Of a stretch of 64,000 bases of DNA, positions 9,911-20,801 are shown piece after piece. This stretch comes from Polytrichum commune. Lineage: Eukaryota > Streptophyta > Polytrichopsida > Polytrichales > Polytrichaceae. Below the pieces are notes generated by a model. That model made no database searches and was not told where the DNA came from. It was given only the letters and a program-made list of their open reading frames with translations. Position 1 is the stretch's first letter. Every line of letters starts with the position of its first letter. The stretch is taken from positions 3,534,001-3,598,000 of the forward strand of contig OX485804.1 in assembly GCA_950295325.1 (NCBI GenBank), in the 5' to 3' direction. Made by a program: the position numbers and the translations under genes.

Positions 9911-12900
9911 TTACAACACCGGCAAGTTCAAGTAGTCGTATGACCTCGTTGTAGGCATACGTTGGAACATGTATAAACTTATCATTGTCGTAATCCACCT
10001 TGCATAGAATTCTAAACACATAATAAAGATGTTTGCAGTGCACCTATTTCCCTTTCTTTCCCAAAGCATGAGATGACATTTTTGTGAAGTCCGGGCATGT
10101 GTATTGCGGGATGTCGCCAATTATGATACGGTATGAAATATCCTCCTTCAAGTTGGAGATGATGTTGATTATCACTCCAAATTCCGGATATGGAATGGCA
10201 GTCACTCCAACAACATAGTAACTGTCCATGAGTCCGGCGCTCTCCCATTTGTTTTTGTGATCTGCTGTGGGTGTTGTTGGATTGCGACGCACTATCTTCG
10301 AGAATCTAGTAGTTGGGTGGGTGTCCAAGTTTGGGGACACACAAAAATGTGACCGAGGGATTGGGAGTGTCAGAATTGTTGAAAGCATGTGACGTGGAGA
10401 AAGGGATTCCCTTTGCTGCAATTGGAACCTAGCATCTTCAAGCGCCAACACCTCATTCCTTGCGAGATTGGTACCTATCTTCACCGGCCATGTGTTGGGG
10501 ACTATAGGCCAGTCCATAACGTTTTATTTTTTATTTTTTATTTTACCACTCACACAACGTTTAATGTCGTTGGGGCAAAACCAAAACTCGTGCTCCGCAT
10601 TGTTGGTGGAATGAAACTCCTTCTTCAGCCTTTTGTAAGTTGGAGCAGGAGTGCCATGTTTTCCTATGTTGATTTTTGCATTGCAAAAAGAACATGTATT
10701 GGCTTGCATTGCCCAACATCTTTTGGCCGAGCTTGGGGGCAATCTAGCAATGTGGCACTAAGAAGCAAGGCAATTAGTCTCTAACATGGATGTGGTATGA
10801 GCCACACCATGCTCTCTAGAATCAAGGAATCCTCTATGCATGTTCTTTTAGCTGGACGAGTGTTAGGGCAAGGAATAGAATAGTTAATTTTATCGGGTCA
10901 ATGTGAGTCACAATCGGCTTCGGGTGGCAAGTCAAGCTTCTGTTTGGTGGACCTAAACAACTTCAAGCCTTCCAAAGCACAATCCCTAGTGTTAAGATCT
11001 TCTATCTCCGGATAAGACTTCATGGCATCTGCTAGCAGTTTGGAATCTTCACATTTGCCAACAACCTTCAATTTCAAGGATGCTGAATGAGGGCCTTTAC
11101 CAATGGAACCCCATTTCAATCATGATCTATAATTTGCAATATGCATGAATGCACAAATCAAACCGTCCACTGTTGCTTCGTAGAGTCAAGTTATCTTGTT
11201 GCCGGACTATTGGAGCCACTTGTTGTGCACCGTCTCTGCAAGGTTACATGTTAGCGTTTCCGCATGTTCATCTATTGTTATATCCAGCGAACACCACAAT
11301 TATAAATTATAATAGATTATATATATTTCTTAGATGTTCAAAATAAAATAACACTCAAGAGTATAATTTAGCAATGCACTTACAATAAGCATATGACCAC
11401 CCCATGGCTTGTAACGGAAGTGCCAAAATGCCAACCACTCAAAAAGATCGAAAATACCTTCTTCTGTGGCAGCTCCGGACGACAACCACCGTGAACAAAA
11501 CACATGATATTTAGTCTCAACTTCGTTCATTGTCTTCGCGGCCTTCTAATCCTTGCATACTTACTTATACTGAAATTGTAAGGATGGTTTAATATACTTC
11601 TGCGTCACCTTATTCAAATTTGCAGACCAATAGGAAAGACATGTGCGCTCACGATTAACCATGGGTAGACGTGGGTCACCGTCCCCATAGACTTTCTCAC
11701 TGCACTCCAATTAATTTAAGCATTGTCTGCCACGTAACCCTTGAAGTTTACATTTGGCACTCCATTCTCCGCCTAGACAGAATTCAAGTTTATCCATAAG
11801 ATTGTTTGTGTTCTACCATCTTCTGATTGCATGTCACAACATGTAATCGTCAACATCTTACAATATTTGCTATCATACACATGGCACGCCATACACATGG
11901 CACGCCAAGGTGGTCCAATCCTTCAAACGTTTGATATAGTCAAACATTATTTATGAATTCTCCATGTCCCCTCCGACTTGCATATGCTTTACAAGGTCCA
12001 CACCACTCCTTGGAAGATCTGCTAATATCTTGAAAACAAACACTTTGTCTTTGGATTACCTTGGGAACTTACTACCATGGAATGTATTTGAAACCTGAAT
12101 GGTCTTTGAGTGCCATTATACTATCCATCGTACTCATTCCACTATGAATAAAACGCTTCGAACCTGACACAAAATTACGACAATTTGAAGAGGCAAGAGT
12201 ACTAAATTTATCCATAACCACCTTTAATGATGAAACTACCAAGTGATGACCGTATGATGGAGATTTAAGAAAGTTGTCTGCCAAGAATTGTTTGTTCATT
12301 GCTATTACTATAGTAGAGTTCTTAGCAGTGGGTGTTTTCATGACCTCTTGAGCAATGCACTTGTAAGTCATGTCCAATTACTCACGACACGCCCTTTGTA
12401 TGTGGAGTGAACGTATATTATGCAAGTATGACACAATGCAATGTACACAGATGGCGACCGGAATACCTTACACTCTATTGTTGATTTTCAGGGACCATAA
12501 TTCTCACATAGAATGAAATAGAAGTTGATCCCATCTATTCGCTGTTGTTGCAAACCCCTCCATTGCGATACATTTAATCACAATAATCATTTGGACACTA
12601 GAGATGATTAGCACAAGAAGGACGTCTGAATGATAATCAAAAATCGTTTTGGATATTAGTTGTTTTTGTTGTGCACCAAGGATGTCCGTCACACATCTTG
12701 TCAATGTCATCCATAAAACGGCCATACGCCCTTGGAACTCCCATTGCCATAGGGGGCAACACAAAAAACGTCACCATTAAAAGATGGTGACAAGTACTTG
12801 ACATTACGAACATCAATGTTATCAAAGTCAATAGTTGTAAGATCAAATTTAGATTTTTCCTTAGATTTTGTTAGTTTCAATACCTCGACAATATTCAAAC

Positions 12901-13650
12901 TTGAAGATGATATATAAGGGTGCAAAGATGGACGTTGAGATGGAGTTCCATGGCGAACCAACCTCATATAAAGTGGACTAGAAGGGGTTTTATTAATATC
13001 CACTGAGACTTTGGAAGGAGTTGGAGTTATATTTCTAATAGGAAAAGATGACGTGTTAGAAAGAACAACTGCCAGACAAAATTCGTTATTAGAATCAAAC
13101 AATACAAAAAATTATCTTCAATAGGTTCTAATTTAACAATGCCGACTCTTGGAATTTGGACCGTCGATGTGACTAACTTGTTCGTTAAAATGACAATAGA
13201 AGTTTGCAATTGGAAATCAAAAAGTCCTATAATTCTAAATGTTCCCAGACCCAAAATCCATACATGACCATCCTCACTCCGGTTCTTTTGCATCAATATT
13301 GTTTCTGATATATTACCATCCACAATGTACATCTCTTGCTCCATGTACATGGTTCCTATCTGGAGATTGAACTTCAAACCAAGTAAATCCTCTGAGACAC
13401 TCACATGATCATCATCCTCAAGAGGCAAAGTAAAGGGCACAAATGATCCACGAGCGTAGATAGTAGCCATAATTAAAGAAGGAATGAGATGCACGTCACA
13501 ATGTGGACAAATGCACTTATTTGTACTAAATGTCATATAGTGAAATACATATTTAATTGGGAACCTAGCCACCTCCTCTGACACATGGCACATGGGTAGG
13601 TTAAAATGACAGTTCTTATAGTCATAAAATATTCTAGAGGGGATGAACAT
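9911..13650 (-). pseudogene. Decayed coding block with a SWIM-like zinc finger end
   Basis: A series of minus-strand ORF pieces lies in consistent order: 13650-13027 (207 aa, with CICPHC), 13102-12707, 12377-12072, 11530-11330, 11119-10898, 10742-10524 (CSFC) and 10517-9911. The last piece reads YTCPDF, then CKHLYYV after about 20 residues. That resembles a SWIM zinc finger (CxC...CxH), but the first Cys is Tyr and a TAG at 10044-10046 stands where Trp would be expected before VHCKH. SWIM fingers close many MULE-type transposases and related plant proteins. I see no catalytic transposase core, so this may be a dead mobile element or a broken lineage-specific gene. Exon boundaries were not resolved. 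Confidence 0.5.
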
Positions 13651-14217
13651 AGAAATTGGCAGGCCCTAAATCACCAAAACCCTAAACTCATAAGACACAA
13701 ATTCAAATAAATGAAATACAATAAATCGTGTGCTTCATTTTGGGAAATGATGATATTTAATAACAATGTCCAAAGTAACAAAAATTGAGAGCACATCATG
13801 TGAACGAACAACATCAAAAAAAAAAAAAAAATCTTATTTTTGGTTCTGTACCAAGAAACAACTAAGGAAGTCGAGGATGGGCAAGCGTCTATCACGAGAA
13901 GGGGAAGGCAATGTCGTAGACAGAACAAGGACTTTACCATTTGAAGGAGGGTTAACATTGTGCACTGAACAAGCGGACCGGGAAAAACTCCATATTTTTG
14001 CAGACATGGTCATCGATTCAAATTCCAACTCCAATAATGAGACACATGTTCACAACTTGTTACTTTGCTTGTAATCGGTCTTTAGAAGACGCATCGGTCA
14101 TCGGTACTTTGCTTGTAATCGTAGCGTATAGCTAGAAGTTCTAGTTGAATGTCTCATGGTTGATGAAGAGTCATATAGGACCTTCAAAGTTGGCAAAAAT
14201 TATATCTTTAATTTTCC

Positions 14218-14312
14218 TAAACCCCTAGCTAAACCCCAACTAGCACAACCAACCCACCTAATTAACCTTACACCCTAACCCCTAGCTAACACCCGGCTAA
14301 ACCCTAACTAGG
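14218..14312. repeat. Degenerate CCCTAA-like stretch
   Basis: Repeated variants of CTAACCC and CTAAACCC resemble the plant telomere repeat (CCCTAAA). No two perfect units are adjacent. It could be an old interstitial telomere patch or a coincidence. Confidence 0.35.
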
Positions 14313-14458
14313 AGTGAGTTCGGAGCACAAATATTGGAGGTCGGAGGTTGGAAGGAGGACAACGAGTTTTTGTGGGCTGCAACATCAAGATGCAAGCTAC
14401 GAGCCAGCAACCATGAGCCTATAGATGCAAATGGAGAACTTCGAGCCCTGGATATAAT

Positions 14459-14701
14459 ATGGAAGGACAACAACAGAAGGTAGGCGCGATGGCGCGAGGA
14501 AGGGGACGTGGGAAGGGAGGCAAGCGAGGGGGGAGAACCAAAGAGCAAAAAGTAGAGGCAACAAGCCAAGAGCTTGAAGAACGGACCCAAAATCCCAAAT
14601 CGCAAACTCAATCTGAAGAGGGGAGGAACGATGAGAGAGGAGCCAAAAGTGAAGAACTTCGAGTGAGCAACCCAATGTCTTCACCAAATCTAGTGACCAA
14701 G
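14459..14701 (+). CDS. Possible first exon of a basic RG-rich protein
   Basis: An ATG opens 81 codons ending at a good donor (AAG|GTATGT at 14701). The peptide has a very basic RGRGRGKGGKRGGR stretch followed by a hydrophilic E/K/Q-rich tail. The local GC content is clearly above the flanks. I found no downstream exon with confidence, and the following DNA is TG/CA microsatellite and low-complexity sequence. It could equally be an orphan open stretch or the remnant of a gene. Confidence 0.22.
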
Positions 14702-17550
14702 GTATGTTTATGTTTGTGTGTGTCTGTGTCTGTGAGATAGAAAGATTGTGTGCATATGTGTGTATACATGTGCGCATGTGTGATTGAAGTTAGATTCAAC
14801 ATTAAACCTCACACACACACACACACTCACATCCATACAACTTTGAACATGTGTATGCATATTTTGGAAGTCTCAAATGTGGGCGTGTATGAATCTCAAT
14901 GTTCATTTTTGAGATCTTGGAATTCAACTTTGATAAATGCTTTCAATTTGGGCTTCCTTTTTTGAAATGTGTGTGTAAGGGTTTGTGGGATTGTGGAAAA
15001 TTTATGGGGGTGGGGGGGGGGGATAGAAATCTTATTTCAAAGTGACCTCTTGGATCCCCTCTACAAGTATTTATATTCAACAACACATGTGCCCTCAATT
15101 TTCTATAGTCAAATGTATGTTGATGTGACAAAATATCGGATATTTTTGAAATTTTCTCAAAATTCATTGGAATTATCTGTAAACATTTCTAGAAAGGGGA
15201 TGGATGTTGAATTTCAAGGTGTCATTTTGGATGTACCCCCAAGACAAATCAACAAAGAAATGATTCAAAACAAAATTAAAAAAAATTCACAAATTTGTCC
15301 TCGCACATGAATGGTGAGCTCAATAGCTTTAGATTTTGTGTTTTTTTTTTTGGAATTTTCTTAGAATAGTTTGTGAAAATTTCTAGACAAGGGGGATAGT
15401 TTTTTTTAAGTGCCATCTTGGATCCGAGATACCACTTAAAAAAAACAATGATCCCCCCCCCCTCCCGGAAAGTTTCATAGCTGATTCCAAAAAATTCAAA
15501 AAACTTCCAAAAAATTCTCTCAAATTCAAAACAAAATATTCACACAAAAATTCAATAGTCTTAGATTTTTTTCTTTTTTTTTGAAAATTTTAAATTTTTT
15601 TTGTAAAACTTTACGGCAAGTAGATGGTTTTAAGAAAAAATTGTCGTATCTTGGATCCGAAATGCCACTTTCAAAAGAATAAATGATCCCTTTTTTTTTC
15701 TTAAAAAAAAACTAACGTCTCGGATCCAAGATGCCACTTTCAAAAGAATAAATGACATCCCTTGCCCGGAAAGTTTCATAAATAATTTGGAAAAATTCCA
15801 CAAAATTCACAAATTTGTCTGTACATGTCAGTTCAATAATTTTGGATTTTTTTGGAATTGTTTACAACATGTCTAATAACAATAATATCTTGTAAGCATT
15901 ATAGTTGTCCACGCTAAAATGTACATCTTGAGAGTGCCCTCAGAAGTATGTCAACCACAAAACACGATCATGACCGCATGGATTTTCCTTCATGTCAACT
16001 TTGACAATATACATTTTATTGCCGAGCTGCTCTCTTTCCACCACCTTTGTTTGCTACTATTTAGACACCTTTCGTCTTCGATTCTATTGATAAAATATAT
16101 GGCTCCGCAGCAATACATCCTTCTCCGCATTGCATTTGGAAACAATTGACCTTGCTGTCCACTTTGTCTACGTAAAAGGGCTCATTTTGCAATTAAAAGC
16201 TCCACCTCTAGCTCTGGTATTTGCACGTGCAAGGGCTTCGTCTCACCCTCGCCTAGATCATTGTCGGCTTCAGTTCTAAGGTCGTTAATATTTGAAGACG
16301 GATTCATTAGCTCGCCCATGTCAACATCCTTCTCTAAGTAGTCATAGTTGGATCCGTCATCGTGCCATGACTCCTCCAACATTCTAATCAACTTCTAGGA
16401 TTCTATTATATTCAGTGTTTGGAGAAAAGATTTGGGGACCTTAAACCATGAAGGGATTGCCGATACTGTCTATGGTCACTGGTCATCTTCTTACCTCTCA
16501 TATTTGAGGCTTTAATGTTTGGTGTTTTTCTTCCATACATGGGTGTCTCACAAGTGAGTACACAACCACCAATGATGACTAACTAAATGACAAGCCATAG
16601 TATTGTTTTTTCTAGACTAATGACTATAATTAGTAATAGCCATGACTTAGATGACTAGTTTTGTTTCGTATACAAATAACTAGTCTTAGTCTTATTGTTT
16701 AAATTAGTGACTAGTTTTAGTCATATTCTTTAAGGGTTTAAGATTTAGGGTTTAGGGTAACGCACCTTTGCTGCGAGTCATAGACTTCGTAGTGATGTAC
16801 ACTGTTGCAACTCTTGCTATCCCACCTTAACTTATTTTCGCCATTTCGCAACTCTGGCATGTGTTATGAGCACTAGCCTTGTAATCACACACATCTCCAT
16901 GAGGAATGCCTTCAACACCATGAACACAAGGGGGACCCCGGAGTGACACCCGAGACATGTGGTGCCTAGGTGAGAGGGCCTAAGTGGTTCTAGTATGGGT
17001 CAGGGCCCCGGGCGTTGAAAACATCTTCCACCTACAAGGACTAGGAGTCACGGGGATAAGGCCGTAAGCATTGGATAGCTTATGGCGTCCGAATTCTAGA
17101 ATGCTTAAGAACTCTCCAATCAGAGGTGTGAACTAGAAAATATAGCAATTTAAGTGGTGTGTTGCCTAGGGACAACACCCAACACTCCAGAGGGCGTTGT
17201 GATGAGACAACAATGACCTGGTAATGGTACCCAAGACTGCCGAGGTTTGGACAATCATAACTCCCTCAATACTTGCCCAAATGAGCCAAGTGAGGAGTCT
17301 ATCGTCATTTGCACATAAATTATTTTTGATGGAGTGGCCGATTGTCATATTCAAAGGCCAAACAAAGGAGTTATGAAAGTTTGAAGCTGATGAGGGACTG
17401 CACCTCCAATGGCTAAGGAAAAACGACTATCTGGTCCAACTATTAGGAGAGAAACAAAATGCTACTTGGTAGTAGAATAAGGGCCTTACCCAAAGGATTA
17501 GCACTTGTGACACTTGTTAGAATTGAGAACCGGTAAAAATAAATTAAGGA
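14702..17550. other. Low-complexity and degenerate repeats, no gene
   Basis: This holds TG and CA microsatellites (14705-14825), poly-G and poly-C runs, and several degenerate direct copies around CTTGGATCCGAGATGCCACTT at about 15415, 15650 and 15720. Two TTTAGGG units sit at about 16747-16760. A minus-strand acidic ORF (16391-16182, 69 aa) has no family I recognise. Confidence 0.4.
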
Positions 17551-17559
17551 GTGCTAGCA

Positions 17560-19038
17560 AGGGTTGCGACACCTGCACAATTCATACATGCGCATGGAAG
17601 CAAACTTCTAACATTTCGTCCGTGAAACAGACATGATTTTGCTTCATCCGCAATGCCAACTTTTATCATTCCGTGTGCGGTACAAATATGAATTGGTTTG
17701 GTACCACAAAGGCAATTTCTAATATTTTGTCCGACGAAACGAACATGATTTGCCTTAGTAACATAAAGTCACATTTCAACGTTCCATCCGCGGCATAAGC
17801 ATGACTAGCTTTCATAGCACAAAGCCACCTTTCAACATTCCATCCGCGGCACAAGCATGACTAGCTTTCATAGCACAAAGCCACCTTTCAACCCTCGCTA
17901 GCTCCTTTTAACCATCTTAACGATTTTCATTTATAGCAGGGGTCACAAGCGCTAACCCTTCGCATTCTGCCATGCTAATGCTTAGCTCCTAATACCCCTT
18001 ATCTTAGAGTTGATAAGAAGGGAACCAACCTTCATACTTTGCTTTCGGGACTCATCCCTTAATCGGTATCCAATTCTTAGATGTGGACTTCCATTCATGA
18101 AAGTCCAATCTTATGTTGATTATCGCGTTGCCGGAGCAACACTACAACAACCCGAACCATACTACACAGCTATGCCCTCACATTAGGCCAATGCCCATCA
18201 AGGCCGTACCGTGCAGCCACACCACCTCACCCGTTTAAGCCTCTAGAACTTTTGGCAGGGCCCCTACACCATCGTCAAAAAAAATTTCTCACTCTACCAA
18301 GAGTTGGGACCAAGTAAACATTTTCCCTTAGCCACTGGGCCTAGAAACCCTCATAAGCTTTTGAACACCATAAGTTCTTTGTATGATGTCTGATGCTAAC
18401 AAGCGACCACTCCATTGTCATCTACGCTTCACGTAGATGTCGATGGAATCCTTCTTAACATTTTGTCTGTGACACAAATATGATTTGGTTTGGTACTACC
18501 AACCCAATTTCTAACATTTCATCCGCAGTATAAACATGATTTTGCTTAGTACCATAAAACCGACTTATAATATTCCGTCCGCGGCATAAACATAATTTTG
18601 CTTGGTACCACAAAGCCAACTTCTAATATTTTGTCCGCGAAACATACATGATTTTGCTTCATTTGCAAAACCAACTTTTATTATTCCGTGGGCGGTACAA
18701 ATATGAATTGGTTTGGTACCACAAAGATAATTTCTAATATTTTGTCCAACGGAAAGAACATGATTTGCCTTGGTAACACAAAGTCACCTTTCAATGTTCC
18801 ATCCTCGGCATGAGCATGACTAGCTTTCATAGCACAAAGCCACCTTTCAACATTCCCCCCGCGACACGAGCATGACTAGCTTTCGTAGCACAAAGCCACC
18901 TTTCAACCCTCGCTAGCTCCCCTTAACCATCTTAACAATTTCCATTTCTAGCAAGGGTTACGAGCGCTAACCCTTCGCATTCCGCCATGCTAATGGTTAG
19001 TTCTTAATACCCCGGACCTTAGTTGATAAGAGGGAAAC
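17560..19038 (+). repeat. Composite tandem repeat, period about 1015 bp
   Basis: Short units of about 55-60 bp (core ATTCCATCCGCGGCAxAAGC and GACTAGCTTTCATAGCACAA) run from 17560 to 17890 and again from 18455 to 18905. Each array is followed by repeat R: the complete R2 (17888-18432), then the first 135 bp of R3 (18903-19038). Matching bases at 17891 and 18906 give a period of 1015 bp. The array plus R together form the duplicated unit, so this looks like the start of a local satellite. The second unit is truncated at about 19038. Confidence 0.8.
17888..18432 (+). repeat. Dispersed repeat R, copy R2
   Basis: Full-length match to R1 (2961-3517) in the same orientation, with scattered substitutions and small indels. 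It contains the shared CGTTGCCGGAGCAACA block. Confidence 0.8.
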
Positions 19039-19436
19039 ACTGCCGTATTTTCCCTACCTTCGAAACCTCTCTTGCTTATTGCTAAACTAGTCTCCTAGTT
19101 TTGGTATTGCTCCCTCCACCACTGAAGTGGTTGAACTTCTCTTTGTTGCAGAGTTTTTCTTTTGTTTCATATACACTACAAATACCACTAGCCGTCATGA
19201 AGATGGCCTCTCCTGAAACCACATTTTTGTAGGACTTTAGTAACAAGCTGGGATAAATTAGCACTTGGGGGAGAGCTTTAAGCTCAACAATTCAATTGAA
19301 CCAAGATCAACCTCTTCATCTGCATAAAAGAGGGTCTAATTGAATTTAAGGTGACCCAACATACAGTGAGGAACTTGATGAGACAACGCCTCCTTGAATC
19401 CAACATATGAGCTAGTTGAGCTAGCTTTTTAGGTCA

Positions 19437-19577
19437 GCTAGCCCAACTATGGCTAGATCAAGGCGTGAAAAATATGGGCTAGCCCAACTATGGCTAGATC
19501 AAGGCCTGAAAATAATGAGCTAGCCTAGCTCTGGCTAAATCAAGGCCTAAAAAAACATGGGCTAGCCCAACTAGCTA
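19437..19577 (+). repeat. 41-bp tandem repeat
   Basis: Units start GCTAGCCCAACTATGGCTAG at 19437, 19478, 19519 (diverged) and 19561 (partial). The core is itself partly palindromic (GCTAGC and GGCTAGCC). Nothing coding overlaps it convincingly. Confidence 0.85.
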
Positions 19578-19599
19578 ATGGGCTATAAAAGGTTTGTTC

Positions 19600-20240
19600 A
19601 TAAAGCCCACATTGAATGCCTTGGCAGCCCAAATGTGTCCCTCCTACACCCAAAGTTTCCATAGCTTCATTTAACCCAAAATCAAGATCATCCGGTTGCC
19701 CACCCACCAAAGAACCTAACCAATTCTCATCATCTCCAAAGTTTTGTAGATCCATAATTGTATCATTCTCCCCACCACCCTCTTCATAATCTTCCCGATG
19801 TGCTCCATGTTGGGGTCTTGCACCAATGTCCTATACAAAGTGTTTCTCAACTTCTTGGATTGCCCGATCGTACAAAAACTTTGCACATGTATGCAACTTT
19901 GGGAGATTATCCATGTTCCAAGTATGAAATCATCAATTTCAATAATACAATGTTCCACTAATTCTCTATTGTCACGCATCCATGTTAACACTGCATAACT
20001 TAGTAATATCACATGTAATGTGGTTGCCACAAGTGTGATACTACGGAGTTTAGAGTGTATACTGGACGAATGATGGTTGGTTGCAAATGGATGAAAATAA
20101 ATCTCCAGTTTCAAGGTCCCATAGTCACCAGTTGAGGGAATACGAACTGTTGGGCCCACAAGCAACAGTGGATGTCACTCCAGCCCAGGAAGAATTCAAG
20201 TCAATTCACAACAAACGCCTTGAAAACCCTAAAGGTGAAG
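19600..20240. other. Unassigned, no gene recognised
   Basis: A 149-aa minus-strand ORF (20165-19716) and overlapping plus-strand ORFs of 66-67 aa are present. None shows a motif I recognise, and the frames compete with each other. Confidence 0.35.
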
Positions 20241-20376
20241 AAAGCCCTTGAGAGGCTGCGGTTTCATAAAGGTGGAGACCTTCTTCTTTAACACTCCCGG
20301 GCTCCCTTTCGGCGTAGTCAGACCTACTGTAGAAAGCTCTATTTCATCTTTACTACATAGTGCCGGAGTGGAGATT

Positions 20377-20520
20377 CCACGTGGGATTAGACGGGGTGCC
20401 ATCCACTGTGAGGTTGACGCGTGGATAAATCAATCATATTTTCCCTGGAATATAGTCTAGCCCTCCACGTGATCATCGATTGGTAAACCACGTGACCTGA
20501 CTATAGACTGGATGTATATA
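20377..20520 (+). promoter_or_regulatory. Promoter of polyketide synthase copy B: three G-boxes and a TATA box
   Basis: CACGTG occurs at 20378-20383 (within palindromic CCACGTGG), 20466-20471 and 20489-20494. TATATA follows at 20515-20520. Transcription would then start near 20545-20550, leaving a leader of about 250 bases before the ATG at 20802. G-box clusters near a TATA box are characteristic of light- and UV-responsive CHS promoters. The transcription start is inferred from spacing only. Confidence 0.65.
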
Positions 20521-20550
20521 GGAGCTGCGGACCTCACTTTTCCTCAACCC

Positions 20551-20689
20551 CAATTGTGCAACCATCTAGTGGACCTTGGAGTCGATCGATCTCCTCACAG
20601 TTCATAGAATTCGCAATTCTCCACAACCGCAATTGTGCAAAAACCTAGGCTGTTACACCTTGGAATCGACCGATCTCCTAACAGTTCAT
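20551..20689 (+). repeat. Imperfect leader duplication
   Basis: Two segments (20551-20605 and 20630-20689) share CAATTGTGCAA, then CCTTGGAxTCGAxCGATCTCCT and ACAGTTCAT. They lie in the presumed 5' leader of copy B. The copy A upstream region shows no such pair. Confidence 0.75.
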
Positions 20690-20801
20690 TTACTTCTGTA
20701 GTACTACCTTCTGCTAAGTAATTTGTTCACAAATTTTTGCTGTACGATCCATTGAGGTTGTGATCAACTTGGCTTCATATTTTCCCAATTCTACTAGACA
20801 T

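Noticed and set aside
13766-14074. 102-aa plus-strand ORF and overlapping minus-strand ORFs
   Set aside because: It spans a poly-A tract, shows no domain, and several frames are open at once.
16740-16765. Telomere repeat (TTTAGGG) tract
   Set aside because: Only two units are present; too short to call an interstitial telomere.
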